From: Trachythela sp. YZ-2020
Lineage: Eukaryota > Cnidaria > Anthozoa > Malacalcyonacea > Clavulariidae
Reading direction: 5' to 3'
Length of the DNA stretch: 64,000 bases
Assembly (NCBI GenBank): GCA_016169945.1
Contig: JADLSH010000138.1
Location: forward strand, 496,001-560,000
Shown here: in pieces, positions 11,002 through 21,876 of the stretch
Layout of the letters: each line of letters starts with the position of its first letter
Position numbering within the stretch: position 1 is the first letter of the stretch
Notes under the pieces: generated by a model
What the model was told of the DNA's origin: nothing
What the model saw: the letters and a program-made list of their open reading frames with translations, nothing else
The model's database searches: none
Made by a program: the position numbers and the translations under genes

Positions 11002-11381
11002 GTCAGCAGTTGTAAATGAATACTGGGTTTGGTGGATAATCCAAGTTGGTAGATATATACACAATTTTAAGATCTATCCAGGAACGATTGCGAAAAATGC
11101 AACACTAGGTCCTCTGGCAGGAATAGAAGCCACGGCCCTGCGATTCCGGAGCAGCGCTCTAACAACTGAGCTACGGAGGCCAGTTGCTCAGCTGTAACCG
11201 TAAGTTCTGTATATATAGGTTAGAGGTTAATTCCTGCCAGAGGACCTAGTGTTGCATTTTTCGCAATCGTTCCTGGATAGGTCTTAAAATTGTGTATATA
11301 TCTACCCACTTGGATTATCCACCAAACCCAGTATTCTAGTTCAACCAAGTGAAGTGCAAAAAAGTCTTGTCAGCAGTTGTA
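11002..11381. mobile_element. inverted (head-to-head) tRNA-derived SINE insertion
   Basis: A 354-bp insert (11015-11368) is flanked by the 13-bp direct repeat GTCAGCAGTTGTA (11002-11014 and 11369-11381). Inside, two nearly identical arms of about 110 bp lie in opposite orientation (about 11017-11127 and 11229-11338), each reading from CCTGCCAGAGGACC through a tail ending CCAAACCCAGTATTC. Only the minus-strand copy keeps the tRNA-like head. An A-run (CAAAAAAG) sits near the right end. One target duplication around an inverted pair is what twin priming by a LINE machinery produces. Confidence 0.75.
11109..11181 (-). other. tRNA-derived head of the SINE
   Basis: A 73-nt segment beginning GGCCTCCGTAGCTCAGTTG has a good D-arm and pol III A box (TAGCTCAGTTGTTAGAGC) but a mis-paired anticodon stem and a degraded B box (GGCTTCTATTCC). 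It is the promoter head of a SINE, not a working tRNA gene. Confidence 0.7.
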
Positions 11382-12068
11382 GCTGTTTTCTTTATCTCCA
11401 GTATAATTCCACTCTTGGTATTTATAATCTACTTACCATGCGCTGCTGTGTCATCTTGATTACTTCTCAAGTCTAGTACTAGTCATGTACTAGTTAGGAA
11501 TAGTCATGTAGTGATCTATACTCTGTAGCACTTGAAAGATCTATACTCTGTAGCACTAAAAAGCCTGTTTGTCTCCTCGGAGAATCTACCCCTGGGTATG
11601 CCTTCACTATAGACAGAGTTTGGAACGCCTTCAATTGTTACTGTTACTCTAGTGATGTTAGGGTATAGGAAGACTCTAGGGGCTCTCGCTGTTTGTTTCT
11701 TAAAAACACGACAGCTTTCTTGCTTTTTCTGGGTTAGATTACTGTTATTCTCATTTACCAGAGTGGTTCTCCTTTATCAGACAGCTTTCACTACTTTATC
11801 CCAGACTACTTTCTTCATGAGTGTAACATGTTCGTAGGTGAAGCTTCTACCATTATTATACATAGTGACCAGTTTATCAGCGATATCCTGGTTCTCTATT
11901 GTCTCATACTCTTGTTCAATATTCTCTAGAGTGTATAGTCTTCTACAGACTCACCACTTTGAGCTACCACAGTTTCGCTAGGCTTTGTTAGAGTTATTAT
12001 ATATCTGAAGCTGTTATTCGTTTGGAATGGGGCATACAGTCCGTGGTCTTGAATTATCCTATCCAGAC

Positions 12069-12275
12069 TCATCTTAATTTTACTTCCATAGATAGATAGA
12101 TGGAGAATGTAAGTGCGTCGGCGACTTTGGCGTCATTACAAGAAGTAGCACCGGGGTCATCCTTAGAGATGAGCTTTCGTAGGGTTTTCATTTGCAAGTC
12201 CATACTCAATCCATTGATAACTGCCATCTCCATGCGACGGAAGCCGGGTTGTAGTTGTGATTCGTTGGTATTCAT
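12069..12275 (-). CDS. small Polinton-associated ORF upstream of capsid gene
   Basis: Starting at MNTNESQLQPGFRRMEMAV, 68 residues, rich in charged and Met residues. Its end overlaps the capsid-like start by a few bases (AGATGAGT), a compact arrangement typical of virus-like elements. I do not recognise its fold. It may be an N-terminal extension of the capsid gene separated by a frameshift. Confidence 0.4.
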   Translation of the reverse strand: MNTNESQLQPGFRRMEMAVINGLSMDLQMKTLRKLISKDDPGATSCNDAKVADALTFSIYLSMEVKLR

Positions 12276-12522
12276 TGTAATATATAATAGTCTTTGTTTT
12301 ATACTGGTCATATAGGAACCATGCGAATGCTATTGCTAGAATCCAGAGATTGCTAGCCAACCAAGCTAAACCTTTCGCACCCCAGGATATGACTTGTGAC
12401 AAAATGCTTAGTAAAGGTGCTAATAATGAACCTAGCTTCTGACTTAGTTTATATACAGCTTTGGCAAACTTACTGGTGGCCTGCGCTCCCTGGGCGATAG
12501 CTTTTCTAGCATTTCTGAACAA
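12163..12522 (-). CDS. small membrane protein of the Polinton-like block
   Basis: 119 residues. The N-terminal part is amphipathic and basic (MFRNARKAIAQGAQATSKFA), followed by a long hydrophobic stretch from about residue 33 to 70 containing LLAPLLSILSQ and LWILAIAFAWFLYDQ, then a polar tail. One or two membrane segments are likely. It overlaps neighbouring ORFs in other frames. Position beside capsid and ATPase genes suggests a structural or membrane component, by context only. Confidence 0.45.
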   Translation of the reverse strand: MFRNARKAIAQGAQATSKFAKAVYKLSQKLGSLLAPLLSILSQVISWGAKGLAWLASNLWILAIAFAWFLYDQYKTKTIIYYNEYQRITTTTRLPSHGDGSYQWIEYGLANENPTKAHL

Positions 12523-12677
12523 CGACGTCGAACATAACTACACTGCTGACAAAGTCTGACTGCATGATCATTCGAATATGAACACTGGGGACATGCCATA
12601 TACGCGGAACCACACAAAGGGGCTAGTATAAAGGAAACTAATATAAACCAAACAATATAAATTGATCTACATTTCAT
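12444..12677 (-). CDS. CXXC zinc-ribbon-like small protein
   Basis: From Met at 12677: a hydrophobic N-terminal segment (SIYIVWFILVSFILAPL), then CPQC, eleven residues later CQQC, and a further Cys six residues on, then a basic tail (KLSPRERRPPVSLPK). The two CXXC pairs could bind zinc. It overlaps the start of the membrane-protein ORF in another frame. Part of the same decayed block; function unknown. Confidence 0.35.
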   Translation of the reverse strand: MKCRSIYIVWFILVSFILAPLCGSAYMACPQCSYSNDHAVRLCQQCSYVRRRCSEMLEKLSPRERRPPVSLPKLYIN

Positions 12678-12755
12678 CACTAATAGAAATAATGCAACAC
12701 ACTTGAATCTCGACAAATACATACTAAACGTAACAAAGTAACCAGTCCAAATCAT

Positions 12756-12984
12756 GTGCTAACTATACACAACTCGAAAAGACCACAAATCCCAAGGTAT
12801 TTGTCCATATTCAACCAGTCGGACGACGAAGGATACCACTCTCTTCCTTTTGGGCCAAATACTGACACTGTCAGCCCACACGATCGTCAACCAGTACTGT
12901 CGAGGATATCGGTCTGGGACCACAATTGTGCATCTTGCCTTCGAGACAGAATGTGTTCACACCGTCTATCACGAACTTCTTCAA
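12756..12984. other. junction between Polinton remnant and LINE fragment
   Basis: Short ORFs here are not recognisable. The segment CACACGATCG occurs twice (about 12877 and 12990). Confidence 0.3.
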
Positions 12985-13640
12985 CCACACGATCGCGAAT
13001 GGAACGATCATGTGGACGTAATCACTTCTAAATCAGCGAAACGCCTGTATTTACTGAGGCAACTTAAACGTGCTGGTGTGGCCACGGTGGATCTGGTAAA
13101 CCTTTACTCTATAGCTGTATAAGGTCTGTCTTAGAATATGCATGTCAATTGTTCCATAGTACTTTGCCACGTTATCTTTCAAAGGACATTAAACGTATGC
13201 AAAAGCGAGCAATGCGTACAATATATCCAGACATGTCGTACAATGATGCTATTAAAAATGCTGGTCTCCATACCTTTGAAAATAGACGAGAAACTACGAG
13301 AGTTCCTATCCTGTAAACTTTTTAATGAAATTGTGTCAAACGAGGACCACAAGCTTGCAGAATTTCTGCCACCGAGACTAGCAATCAACAAACAATTACG
13401 AAAGGAAAGAACTTGTGAAGTCGCACCGACATGACAGACCGCTTTGGAAATTCCTTCATACTGCAATATACGAAAAAACATTATAAGTAAATTCTTATAA
13501 TTTAAATAATATCAACATAATTTTATATTCTTAAACAGTATAGACTTATATAATATGATATAATCTTGTAAAATATAAAAATATAGTATAATATTTTTGT
13601 ATTTATTATTTTAAATATTTAAATTGCGCTAAAACTATAA
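12985..13640 (+). pseudogene. LINE reverse-transcriptase 3' fragment
   Basis: The C-terminal part of a non-LTR retrotransposon RT in several frames: WNDHVDVITSKSAKRLYLLR, then a frame with RSVLEYACQLFHSTLPRYL and a frame with KLFNEIVSNEDHKLAEFLPP. The order matches the post-RT region of Jockey/CR1-group LINEs. It is followed by an AT-rich 3' tail to about 13640. At least three frame changes; 5' truncated. Confidence 0.7.
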
Positions 13641-13689
13641 ATATTCTAAAGCGCATTTTACAATATTTATTAAGAACTATCACTCGAAA

Positions 13690-14160
13690 GCCTTTTTGAA
13701 CAAACAGGTCTTTAACAGCTTCTTAAAGGTCTTTAACAGCTTCTCTTATATCTAAAGGTAGGCTGTTCCAAACAACAGGTCCAGCTTTGAAAAATTCCCG
13801 ATGTCCAAATGTCTTACAAGGTTTTCTTGGGACAGCAAGAGCTTCTGCTCGTTGGATCTTAAACAATAAGTACCTACGTCCTTTAACCGAAGAAAGTTTC
13901 CCAGATATACTGGTGCCTGACCGTGAAGTACTTTAAAAACTATAAGAGAAATTTTGAAAACCACACGATATGGAAATGGTAACCAATGAAGCTTACATAA
14001 AAAGGTGTGATGTGTTCAAACTTAGGAACCGAAAACAAACCACTCTAGCCGCAGCGTTCAAAATACGCTGTAATCGATTAAGCTGGTACTGAGGTATACC
14101 TAGGTTATATATAGTAGAATATTTAATATAAAAATATATAATATAGTACATAAGATTTGC
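13690..14160 (-). pseudogene. LINE 3' fragment, second family
   Basis: Minus strand: QLNRLQRILNAAARVVCF, then IVFKVLHGQAPVYLGNFL, then a frame encoding AGPVVWNSLPLDIREAVKD. This is the hallmark tail of CR1/L2-type ORF2 proteins. Split over frames. It lies tail-to-tail with the 12985-13640 LINE fragment. Confidence 0.7.
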
Positions 14161-14199
14161 TAAATATAATGTCTCCAAAGTATATTTACTGCAACTTAC

Positions 14200-14345
14200 A
14201 GCAAGTGCAGCACTTTTTTGTTCCTGCAGTCCAGTACAAACAAACACAAACCGAGATCATATGGATCGAATTGCGTTTCCAATTCGTCGTCGTGGTCTTT
14301 TTTAGAAAATTACCCACAATACTGGTCCCTGCTGAATGTGCAATT
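14200..14345 (-). pseudogene. broken copy of an unknown exon (copy 1)
   Basis: Homologous to 20222-20445. Reads SAGTSIVGNFLKK, shifts frame, then DELETQFDPYDLG and ends LDCRNKK before the same splice donor TTGCT|GTAAGT (14200/14199). The acceptor side has lost its AG. Shorter than copy 2 because the transmembrane part is deleted. Confidence 0.5.
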
Positions 14346-15102
14346 TTTAAACAAATCGAAGTTAGTTTAAATACCCATACAGAACACGGTTATTTAACGT
14401 CGTATAGTCGTAGGTGTTCTGAAACACACAATTCTTTATCTCACAATTTGAACTATCTTTAGTATAATTGAAACATTCTTCAAAGTCATGTTGATCAAAT
14501 CGTAAGGTAGGAGAGACAGTTTTTAAATCAACTCCGACTACAAATTAAAATGGTGGTTGGAATCTTTCGATGTGCTTCTCAGGAAACAATTAAATTGATC
14601 ACCTCAATCACTACACCAGCAAACTCAGGAAACAAAGAAAGTTTAAAACTTATAAAAACACTAAAGTCTTTCATTCTAAGCCAAAAAACATCCGTTTTGC
14701 AATTGAGTAAAGACTAAAGTTCTTTTTATTATATCAGTATAATTATTAATATTTAAATTTAGAACTTAAGTCAGTTAGATTACATGAGCCAAACGGGCAT
14801 CTAGTTGCTTGGGACTATATAATATAACACATGCATCGACACATTGGAGTATTTCCTCTGATGACTTCGGGTTTACCATGCAAGTTTCGTATCGAAAGCT
14901 CTGTGTCTATGTAATGGATAACAGCGGCCATGGTGCTTTTACAAAAACAAAACAATTATATTTATTACCTGCACGCAAACCCACAAGCTATAGTTATTTA
15001 TAGTGTACAAGTATCGCCATTACCACTTGAACATTGAAGGGTTTTAGCTTTAGAGAATTGCAATTTCGAGCGAAAATAATATACCTATTTTAGATCTAGC
15101 CA
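14346..15102. other. no gene recognised
   Basis: Short ORFs only. No repeat boundary was recognised. Confidence 0.3.
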
Positions 15103-15452
15103 GGAGCAGTTTAGCCTGCGCCGCAGACGTATATTAGATCAGTCTGCGAATTAGTGATAACATTCTTGTCCTGACTCCCGTCGCGTACCCGAGTACTAGA
15201 TCCTGATTGGCTCGCTGTTAAGTCCAAACTTAGATCAACTCTGATTGGATATTATCCATGTTCAATCAGATTTGCGTGAACGTTTGAATATGGATAATAT
15301 CCAATCAGAGTTGATCTAAGTTTGGACTTAACAGCGAGCCAATCAGAATCTAGTACTCAAATTCGGGTACGCGACGGGAGTCAGGACCAGAATGTTATCA
15401 CTAATTCGCAGACGGATATAATATACGTCTGCGGCGCAGGCTAGGAGCAGTT
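15103..15452. mobile_element. Mutator-type foldback MITE with 9-bp TSD
   Basis: The 332-bp element (15112-15443) is almost entirely two inverted arms of about 158 bp around a short loop, starting TAGCCTGCGCCGCAGACG and ending CGTCTGCGGCGCAGGCTA. It is flanked by the 9-bp direct repeat GGAGCAGTT (15103-15111, 15444-15452). A 9-bp duplication and long arms indicate a MULE-type element. Confidence 0.85.
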
Positions 15453-16447
15453 GCGAAAAAGGCAACTATACTTATAGTCCTTCTATGAACCTAAAATAGA
15501 ATATTTCAGATAATTTAGGGAGCAGTCATTATTAATGGCGGGGTGTGGGCGGAAGATATTTGGAGGGGCCATGAAAAATTTATGGACTACTAAGGGGGGG
15601 CTGGCAAAAAATCCAGACAAAGTGGGGTGGGATACCAAAAATATAAAGTATAATCATTTAAAAAATCAACAATTCACTGGAAATATCAAACATAAAATGA
15701 TATTAAGAAGACAGTTTGTGGTATTTAAAACACGACTAGTATGTGATGTGTTGTAAATGCCTATAGTCACGACTACAAAAGACTAACTGTTATAACTATA
15801 AGCATTGTAATCTGTTGTTCATAGAACAGTCAAGGCTAGCTTCCCAACAATAGTCATTATTAACTTACAAAAACTTACAACGCTATTATTCTCTAGGACT
15901 ATGTCTATATGGATTATTCAATGTTCGGGGTATTTTATCTTTAAATGTTAAATTGAAAATCTTCAGATTTAGTATTTTGTTAAGTTAGCAACTGAGTTAG
16001 TTTTCAACCTTCTTCCGGGTAAGATTCTGGGTTTTCCCAACCTTCCTCAAAATAACTGGAAATTTTCGCCTGGGTAGGTTGGCAGTTAGCCATTGCACTA
16101 TTGCTAGTCAGGCAGAGTGCTGACAGTTGCCAGTAATACTAGCCTGACTGGTCTAGTACTTACTGTTTTGCAATGTTTTATTCAGTGTTTCACTTTCAAC
16201 CTTTCTCAATGCCAGTAAACCTTCCACAAGGGCGGTACCAGCATACCCGCAGCGTTTTTGTAACCCTGGTTAGCACGTTTTTATAGCACCATAGTCCAGT
16301 ATGTAATTCCGCTTTAAAAGGCCTACCAAAACTTTACTTCAAGTTCAAACAATGATAGAGATAGAGTACTTGTCAGTATAATCTGCAGACCAAGTATCAA
16401 ATGCAGAATAAGTATAAATTGCACTATGGAATAAGATGTAACCATGT
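15453..16447. other. no gene recognised
   Basis: Contains a G-rich patch at 15535-15630 with a 73-codon ORF that looks accidental, and repeated CAGTTGCC/CTAGTCAGG words at 16080-16160. No supported gene. Confidence 0.3.
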
Positions 16448-16677
16448 GCCGGTTGTTCAAAAGCCGGTTAGCCTAACCCTAGGTTAACGAAAATCTTCAA
16501 ACTTCCCAACTGCTTGTTTATAAAGTTGAATATGCTTTTCCAGAAATCTTTTCTGGATCAATAGAAGTTTTATTTTCTAAAGTTTTGAAACGAACGGCCA
16601 TGCAGAAACATATAACCCAAAACAGCGGGTTAAAATTTAACCCAGGGTTAGCGCTAATCGAGCTTTGAACAACCGGC
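16448..16677. repeat. MITE with GCCGGTTGTTC termini
   Basis: Inverted ends GCCGGTTGTTCAAAAGCCGG and GAGCTTTGAACAACCGGC. Inside are GGTTA/TAACC-rich palindromes (GGGTTAAAATTTAACCC). About 230 bp. Same general design as the MITE at 49841-50066, though the sequences differ. Confidence 0.7.
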
Positions 16678-17873
16678 CAATGTGGCATATCGTTAACCCT
16701 GCCATATCGTAAAATCGTCCATTCTTGTAGATGGTGAACACAAAGGTTAATCCAAATCCAAATACCAAATCTGAAATTTTATTCTTTAATTTACACCTAT
16801 TTTACATTTTATACTTGGTCTGCAATTTGCATTTACACTGATCGCATACACACGACTGTTACCGCTTGCATCATGACGGTCGTATTTTGAAAGTTATAAA
16901 TATAATCACAACTTCAAATAATATCGGCAAAACAAATAATAGCAAACTATAGAATTTAAATAACAAACTCAAACTACAGTAACTGAAGAAAGAACTTCAA
17001 ACAATTGCCTGAATGAAAAGCGAAGCCAAAGTTGAAATATGGCGGAAATAACGGTTTCACAGTAATTGAAGCTATTAAACATAAAATATCTTGTTTTCTA
17101 ATATTCACTTTTTAGCTTCACGTCCGATACCCTAAATAGTTACTCCAGCTTTTTATTGAGTACACGGATTGGTCGCCAAGACTTGCTCCAAGTTATTCCG
17201 TTTTATACGCTGCTCAGAAATTCTCTGCTCGGTTTTCAACAGATCGAAGATCAGTATTAGGAATTCAATTGTGTTACTTCCGGGATATTTATAGGAAATA
17301 CATCTCACCGAATGTTAATGACGAATTATTTCAGTTAATGATGCCCTCGTATTTTTAAAATATCATTATTGTGGATTCGAAATCGGCCCGACAAATCACG
17401 GTGTGTAAAACGTAGCTTATGTTTCCATCATTCCCTTGAACCGCTACGTCATGTTATACCCACTATAAAGAAACGACATAGAACGCGTAGAGAAAGATAT
17501 TTGGGGCAAGTCTAGTATAAATCATACCCACAATCGGGACGGCCATTATTTCCATAACTTTTCATTCGGGCAAGTGACTTCAGTTATATATAGAGACCTG
17601 CCTCGTTCCCCTTCTTAGTTCTAAACTAACATTTCTACACTATAGAGTATAGTTTACATAAGTATATAAAACAACACAGCAACTACAAGACAGAACTAGT
17701 GTGAAGACTTGTTGTATATAATAAATGAATTGATGGCATCCAAAGCAAACAATATCGCTGCAAGAAAACCACATACCTAAAAAAGGTCAAAATGACACAC
17801 GTTAGAATTACTTGTTATCATGGTTTTACATATAGGTCAGATATATATTAAAGACGGTCAAGTTGCATTATTA
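16678..17873. other. no gene recognised
   Basis: AT-rich, no ORF over 60 codons. No RNA gene or repeat boundary seen. Confidence 0.35.
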
Positions 17874-18156
17874 TTACTGTCGATTTGAAGTAACTTTTGA
17901 CTAAAATATTCCGAACTTCGTTTCGAACTTCGAAAATTCGCTCCGAAGTCCAAAAGTTCATAATGAATTCACAAACCGGTTTGTAAACTTAGCATTTGAT
18001 TGGCTGCTTATTCTCTAGTAGCCAATCAGAAACTGTAATTGCTTACAAACTTGCTTGTGAATTTCATTATGAACATTTGAACTTCGCAACGATGTTGCGA
18101 AGTTCGAAAAGAAGTTCGGAACATTTTAGTGAAAAGTTAGTTGGAATCGACTGTAA
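17874..18156. repeat. MITE, GTCGATTTGAAGTAAC family, copy 1
   Basis: Ends TTACTGTCGATTTGAAGTAAC-like on the left and its near-complement (GAATCGACTGTAA) on the right. GAACTTCG-rich subterminal palindromes flank a core with GATTGGCTGCT. Second copy at 21877-22124. Confidence 0.75.
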
Positions 18157-18604
18157 CTCCGCCAGGTGATTATGTTTGTTTGTTGGTTTGTTCTATATTT
18201 TTTTGTTTCCCAGCTTTTTTTCCAGTCACCCTGAGATCCTAATTCGTACCATGTGTAGGAAAACCTTTATAAATCTATTAATAAATGATACTTATGCAAC
18301 AAGTCACAATGACATGATTAAGAAAGAAACAGCATTTGGCGCTGTATATTATTTAAGGCCATGTTACATGGGACAATTTTTGCTGCAAATTGCTTTGTAA
18401 TTTCTGCACAGTGCGATGTTATGTGTGTAAAAAAGGTGAACAAGGTCATACAACTCAATAAATACTGACCACTGCATAAATATTACTCACGAGTATTAAA
18501 ACTATAGGAAGCCACCTTGTATTTTTTGAGGTGATTGAGGGATTCAAACGTTTCTGTTTGTATATATTATACGTACGTATGCATGAACACCAGTGAAAGC
18601 ATCC

Positions 18605-18968
18605 CAGTGAGCTCTGGAGTATGAACTCCCGTCCAAAAGTGAAGGCAAAGATGGCGGAAATTGACGTTCAGTGCCACTCCCTTTCTATTGTTTTTGTCTG
18701 CGCGGTTTGCCCAAGGCGGCAAGGAGTGTACCAAAATTTCGTGTTTTGACTTCGATTTAAAGAAAAATATTATGGTTTTATGAACTGATAACTTTATTAG
18801 CGATACGATCCGTTAAAAAACACTGGAATTAGCTGAGAAAAATGGTATGAAAACGTTTGCGACCTTCACAGAGTTTGGACGTCAATTTCCGCCATCTTGG
18901 CATCTGATCACTTTTCACATAGGCCGAACATCAGAAGTTCTTACTCCAGATATATATAGAGCTCACTG
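18605..18968. repeat. foldback MITE with CAGTGAGCTC termini
   Basis: Left end CAGTGAGCTCTGGAGTATGA and right end complementary (AGAGCTCACTG at 18968), with arms of roughly 70-90 bp including AAGATGGCGGAAATTGACGT mirrored as ACGTCAATTTCCGCCATCTT. Target duplication not clear. Confidence 0.7.
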
Positions 18969-19831
18969 AAGCAGCCTTACCACTCCACCCTTGATGTGGG
19001 TACATTGATAGTCTGTATCTGCTTCATCCCATAGGTCACATAATGTTGGCCCCGTGATTGTGATTCACATCACTTCAAGTTCTAGTTCTTCATTTTTGTA
19101 TGTGAGCAGAACTTTACCAAGCAAAACTGTTGCAACTGGCAACTGCATGCAGTGCGCAGAAAACTTGTAGGAGGGCCATCTAAAGTTAAATGAAGGTATG
19201 GTGTACGAATTAAAATCATGAACTTTTCCAATTCAGATCTCAGCGCAATAATCGCACATAGCATAGCATGAAATAAGAATAATGTATAAAAAATACATAG
19301 AAAATATCTTATTTTGTTACTAATTCATTAATGAGAATGAATGAATCATTAATTAATTATTAATTAATTCATGAGAAAAACATAAAGGAAGTTAGAACCG
19401 TTATGGAAATAATAAAAAGTTCTGCTGATTTACATGAACTTTAACGCTCTTCATCCAAATCCGATAATATATTTTGACTATTGTTTCAAAAGTCAAAATC
19501 AGCTTGCCTGTATAGCTTAAACAAAATTAAGACACTCCAGAGTTACAAAAACGGAAAAAAAATTGAAAAAAGTATTTGCTCTCCTCATTAAAAATTACTG
19601 CCGGAGTCAGGTCTTCATGTAATATATACAAACCGCGCGAGACGTTTTTATCAAGACGAATCACAAGCTTTAAACAGCACATATCTTGACTTGCAAACAA
19701 TTCCTTGGGAATTTAAAGACAATAGAATGGCGGCCATGTTGGTTCCAAATTCAATGAAAGTTCAGTACGATTCTTTTGATGAAATACCACCAATATGGCC
19801 GACGTAGTAGTTGAAAGTCAAGAATACTGTA
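18969..19831. other. no gene recognised
   Basis: Contains an ATTAATTAATT-rich patch at 19320-19370 and an ATGGCGGCCATGTTGG motif at 19730 typical of MITE-like repeats. No gene. Confidence 0.3.
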
Positions 19832-20158
19832 TCTACACACGTAACAATCTCAGATCTTGTCAACAAGATGTGTTAGACCTTTAGCAAACTTGTCAACAAG
19901 CTGTAATAATATTGCCATTCTATCAAGTTGCTAGAAGGTCGTCACTACCAACTTGTTAACAACTTGTTGAGTTGCTAGAACAACTTGTAACAAGTGTGTT
20001 TAGGCTTCAGCCTTGTAGCAGGTTGTCAACAAGCCGATGACAACTTGTCAACAAGCTGGGAACAAGCAGTGCGAACACACCCTTATAACAAGTTGTTGAA
20101 ACAGCATTGGTACAAGTCAGCTGCAGGTTTGTTACAACTTTGTGCGTTTTTACCTGTG
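19832..20158. repeat. CAACTTGTTAACAAGTTG-type repeat, copy 1
   Basis: A dense array of AACTTGT/ACAAGTT words with the left border CTACACACGTAACAATCTC and right border TTTGTGCGTTTTTACCTGTG, which are roughly complementary. Copies at 32309-32452 and 43044-43160. Confidence 0.7.
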
Positions 20159-20221
20159 AATAATAGATACAAAAAGTTTCTAAACTATAATCGAAGTCAA
20201 AGAATATGTATTTTAACTTAC

Positions 20222-20445
20222 AGCAAACGCGCCATGTTTTTTCTCCTGCAGTCCAGTCCAGTCAAAACAAACCCAAATCCAAGCACAGTAGTTGCAAATG
20301 CGACACCGGTACTGAACAAGAAAAATGCATATCTTCCAAATTTTCCAAGGTCAAAGGGGTCGATGTCGGCATCGTTTTCCTTTAGGGCGTCGTGGTATTA
20401 TTTTACAAAATAACCCACAAGACCGGTCCCTGCTGAAAGCACAAC
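20222..20445 (-). pseudogene. broken copy of an unknown membrane-protein exon (copy 2)
   Basis: Minus strand, bounded by acceptor TTGCAG|GTTGTG (20445) and donor TTGCT|GTAAGT (20222/20221). The frame reads VVLSAGTGLVGYFVK, then an in-frame TAA, then YHDALKENDADIDPFDLGKF and a hydrophobic segment RYAFFLFSTGVAFATTVLGF ending LDCRRKN. One predicted membrane segment. A related shortened copy is at 14200-14345. I do not recognise the family. The intact splice sites with a single nonsense codon suggest recent decay or a copy duplicated from a live gene elsewhere. Confidence 0.5.
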
Positions 20446-20557
20446 CTGCAATCAAAGCTGATATAATGATATACTATTTTGAAAATCCGGGATATTTATA
20501 ATGGTGTAAATCGGGTTAAAAAAGTTCGATACCAGGTCCAGAGCGTGCAATTAGCGT

Positions 20558-20790
20558 GCTTCTTTGTTTTCTGAGCACTCGGGTATAGAACTGATGATTT
20601 CGATACAAACGAAAATGCTACGGTACGTTACGATACAGTTCAAGTGGGAAACAGCCTTAATGTCGTTTTCCACTTCAACCGTATCGTAGCGAAACGTAGC
20701 GTATTTCTTTGTTTCCTGAACACTGGGGTAGAACTAATGACTTCAACACAAAAGAAAACGCTACGACACGTTACGATACAGGCAGTTTGC
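20558..20790. repeat. tandem duplication with inverted GTATCGTA motifs
   Basis: An approximately 80-bp unit (CTTTGTTTTCTGAGCACTC... to ACGTTACGATACAG) occurs at 20560-20641 and again at 20703-20783. Between them lies the complementary CAACCGTATCGTAGCG, so the block can fold. Confidence 0.55.
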
Positions 20791-21876
20791 AGACTGAACT
20801 GGCAATGTTGAACGTGTCACAAATAGGCAACCATCATTTGAGCAAATGGTCGAAAATTCGGGACACGCTTTTATTCCCAAAGGTGGAAAAATGTGATTTC
20901 GACAACTCTTTTTTCATCAGATCGTATTGGACCGATAAATCTGACTATTAACGATATATTATGCGCGCGATGGCATGCCAAAGTTGTATTTTATATACCC
21001 TGTATTATTAGTACTGGCTTACCTACCAGGCTTATGGATCAAACTGAGCTGTGAAATCAATAAATAAACTAGTGTTTACCAGAAACCAAAACAAATATAA
21101 AATTGTGGCTTGAATTCGGCCAGAGACATGCTATTCTGCTAAACCATTTACTATATGAACGATATGAAGAGAGATTACGCCAGGATTACCAGGAATTCTC
21201 CGACGAGAGGCTAAGGTCCCCGACCGAGGATCGTATTTTGGCCATTTTTGTGCGCAATGATACAGATTTTGGTTGATACGAAAAAGTAACCCAATATATA
21301 AATCTAAAACTTAACACACGCCCTTAACATGCTAAAGTTGGAATACCTTCTTCTACATACCCTGTATTTATATATTAAGCAAGACAAATTTGTAACGACC
21401 AAAGTTTTTTATATATTTTATATTTAGTTATCGACTGGGCGCGGCGCATGTTCTTACTATATTCTCATGCAATTAGGCTATGAAGTCGTATCCGCCAAAA
21501 GGGTAAAATTTTGTTCATACCTCATGTTTTGCGCACAATAGGGTTAGGGCTGTGTTGTGTCTTAAACTACGCGTTTAATACGAAAAATAAAGTATATTTT
21601 ATTCTTGAACAAGCTAATAAGAATCCCCAATACAATGATGCAATCCTCAAGTTCACGTGCGCGTGCACGTTGTCCACGAGATGTGGGCAGATTTCAAGGT
21701 AAAAGAGTAACATATTCGTTTACCCTAAACAAGAGGATGTTACTGAAATTTTGCCGTCGGTTTTCGTAGACTAGTTCAATGTGTCCGTGTGGTAGGGGGC
21801 CAGTCAAATGCTACCTAACTCAATCAACTCTTGCTTCTTTATTCAACTAGATTTACCAAATATTTAATCAAAGCAT
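20791..21876. other. no gene recognised
   Basis: Only short, non-conserved ORFs. Confidence 0.3.

Larger units (their letters stand above)
10924..12072 (-). pseudogene. Polinton major-capsid-like gene, broken and SINE-interrupted
   Basis: Fragments in three frames line up in the expected order on the minus strand. The N-terminal part starts at ATG 12072 (MSLDRIIQDHGLYAPF), then shifts frame near 11930 into a segment with RSFTYEHVTLMKK and stops near 11777. Next, about 11700-11560, comes a segment with VTVTIEGVPNSVYSEGI. The C-terminal part, with CHIFVVSDGLVNFVNR, ends at TAA 10924-10926. Such segments are typical of the double-jelly-roll capsid proteins of Polinton-type elements, recognised from family knowledge. 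A 354-bp SINE insertion with 13-bp target duplication (11002-11381) splits the C-terminal coding part. At least two frameshifts also disrupt it. It is clearly non-functional. Confidence 0.65.

Noticed and set aside
11109..11181. A functional tRNA gene
   Set aside because: The anticodon stem and T-arm are mis-paired and it is continuous with a SINE body inside a target-duplicated insertion.
20590..20625. CTGATGA followed by CGAAAAT as a hammerhead
   Set aside because: The sequence between them cannot form stem II, and no cleavage triplet or stem I partner is in place.
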